The notes under the pieces: generated by a model | Databases searched by the model: none | What the model was told of the DNA's origin: nothing | The model's input: only the letters and a program-made list of their open reading frames with translations | Shown: positions 62,926-64,000 of the stretch, piece by piece | How positions within the stretch are numbered: the first letter of the stretch is position 1 | Layout: each line of letters begins with the position of its first letter | Program-made: the position numbers and the translations under genes | Assembly (NCBI GenBank): GCA_032164245.1 | Contig: JAVMKO010000003.1 | Location: 5,342,651-5,406,650 of the forward strand | Origin: Sternotherus odoratus | Taxonomy: Eukaryota; Chordata; Testudines; Kinosternidae | Reading direction: 5' to 3' | DNA length: 64,000 nucleotides

Positions 62926-63237
62926 CCAAGGGTCGGCAACCTTTCAGAAGTGATGTGCCAAGTCTTCATTTATTCTCTCTAATTTAAGGTTTCACGTGCC
63001 AGTAACACATTTTTACGTTTTTAGAAGGTCTCTTTCTATAAGTCTTTAATATAGAACTGAACTATTGTTGTATGTAAAGTAAATAAGGTTTTTAAAATGT
63101 TTAAGAAGCTTCATTTAAAATTAAATTAAAATGCAGAGCTCCCCCGGACAGGTGGCCAGGACCCGGGCAGTGTGAGTGCCACTGAAAATCAGCTTGCACG
63201 CCACCTTTGGCACCCGTGCCATAGGTTGCCTATCCCG
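62926..63237 (+). mobile_element. hAT-like MITE with perfect 8-bp target duplication
   Basis: The 312-bp element starts near AAGGGTCGGCAACCTTTCAG and ends with the complement of CGGGATAGGCAACCTATGG. The 8-mer gatataag flanks both sides (62918-62925 and 63238-63245). The AT-rich interior includes ttaagaagcttcatttaaaa. Confidence 0.85.
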
Positions 63238-63571
63238 GATATAAGCTTTAGAGATCGTCTCCCTTTGGAGGCTGAAGGAATTAGCAGCAGCTTGTCTTCT
63301 AGTTAAGACTCCTTATTACAGCTCATCACCCCGGATTCCATGCTGTACATAGGTTCTCTAGCCAGTTTAATAGGCTAGGTGCTACCTAACTCAGGGACTG
63401 CCTCTTGCTCCATCTCCAACTCCATCAGCACCCCACTACAACAGGTGCGGTTGACAGAGACATGATGGCCAACAGTTCCCAGGCTGAAACTCTCAGGGCT
63501 AAAGTATTTTCCTACCAGTGGAGAGCAGAATGAACCCACATATTGCCCTCTTTAGAGTCTATTCCAACACC

Positions 63572-63596
63572 AAAATAAATAAATAAATAAATAAAT
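63572..63596. repeat. (AAAT)n microsatellite
   Basis: Six tandem AAAT units. Confidence 0.95.
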
Positions 63597-64000
63597 TTTA
63601 AAAAGACCCATGGTTTCTATGGGTGTTGGCTCAGGCCTTTCGGGAGCAATGCAAGACTCATCTCTTGGCGTAGGCCTTTTTAAAAGAGATGACTTCTACT
63701 ATAGCATTTCTCCTGGAATATGACCACCAAGAATGATCCTGATAAAGAACTGAACTTTGAAAATCAAGGATGGCATGGTATTTACCAAAGATTGTTTTTA
63801 CTAGGTAACATCATGGCTTTTATTGCCCTGGGAAAAGCTAGTTAGGCTCAAATTTAAAAGCATTTCTATTTTCAAAAAAACTGTTTCATTAAAGTATACC
63901 ACATTACACATTCAAATTGTGGCATAGGGCAGTGGACTAACTTACAAATAAAGGACAACTGCAGTAGGTGTAATACTAATATGTAATTATCGTAGTGAAC

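Larger units (their letters stand above)
59499..64000 (-). other. INTS9: 3' part of the next upstream INTS9 intron
   Basis: At least 4.5 kb. No further INTS9 exon was found on the minus strand. It holds MIR relics, a CR1-like relic, a hAT-like MITE and two simple repeats. Otherwise AT-rich and unremarkable. Confidence 0.8.

Overview
The window is vertebrate nuclear DNA, most likely from a turtle. It has intron-split coding sequence, tRNA-derived SINEs of the turtle type (body ending near aagctttcgtgggctaat), many CR1 LINE pieces, L2/MIR-type relics and several families of short DNA transposons. There are no bacterial-style operons. None of the long open frames outside the exons looks like a gene.

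The only gene I can support is INTS9, encoding Integrator complex subunit 9. It lies on the minus strand, and its last 11 coding exons run from 59498 down to the stop codon at 12606-12608. Every exon is bounded by AG/GT splice sites and the reading phases join without a break. Together they give 495 residues, matching positions 164-658 of the human-length protein, with one further residue split over the upstream junction. The first 163 residues lie beyond the right edge. INTS9 is the catalytically dead metallo-beta-lactamase/beta-CASP partner of the INTS11 endonuclease. In the visible exons the metal-ligand motifs of INTS11 are replaced, while the C-terminal INTS11-binding region and a basic nuclear-localisation-like KKRKR are intact.

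Layout: 1 to about 12,310 is sequence downstream of INTS9 with no recognised exon. It holds MIR/CR1 relics, a small hAT-like element and one complex non-repetitive block (about 11,060-11,680). 12,606-16,342 holds the last three exons. A 13-kb intron (16,343-29,407) is full of insertions: a Tigger-like MITE, a fold-back SINE, hAT-like elements and a CR1 nested in another CR1. 29,408-34,551 holds three more exons, 43,147-45,409 two, and 50,173-59,498 three. The long introns between them carry a 1.5-kb hAT-like element (40,907-42,428), a solo LTR (52,775-53,492), a near-identical 249-bp direct duplication (53,551/55,436) and a G-rich minisatellite beside a splice acceptor. 59,499-64,000 is the 3' part of the next intron.

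I found no undescribed gene system. The observations most worth checking are the 249-bp duplication, two SINE insertions folded back on themselves and flanked by target-site-like repeats, and a set of hAT-like elements with 8-bp target duplications, several of them perfect.
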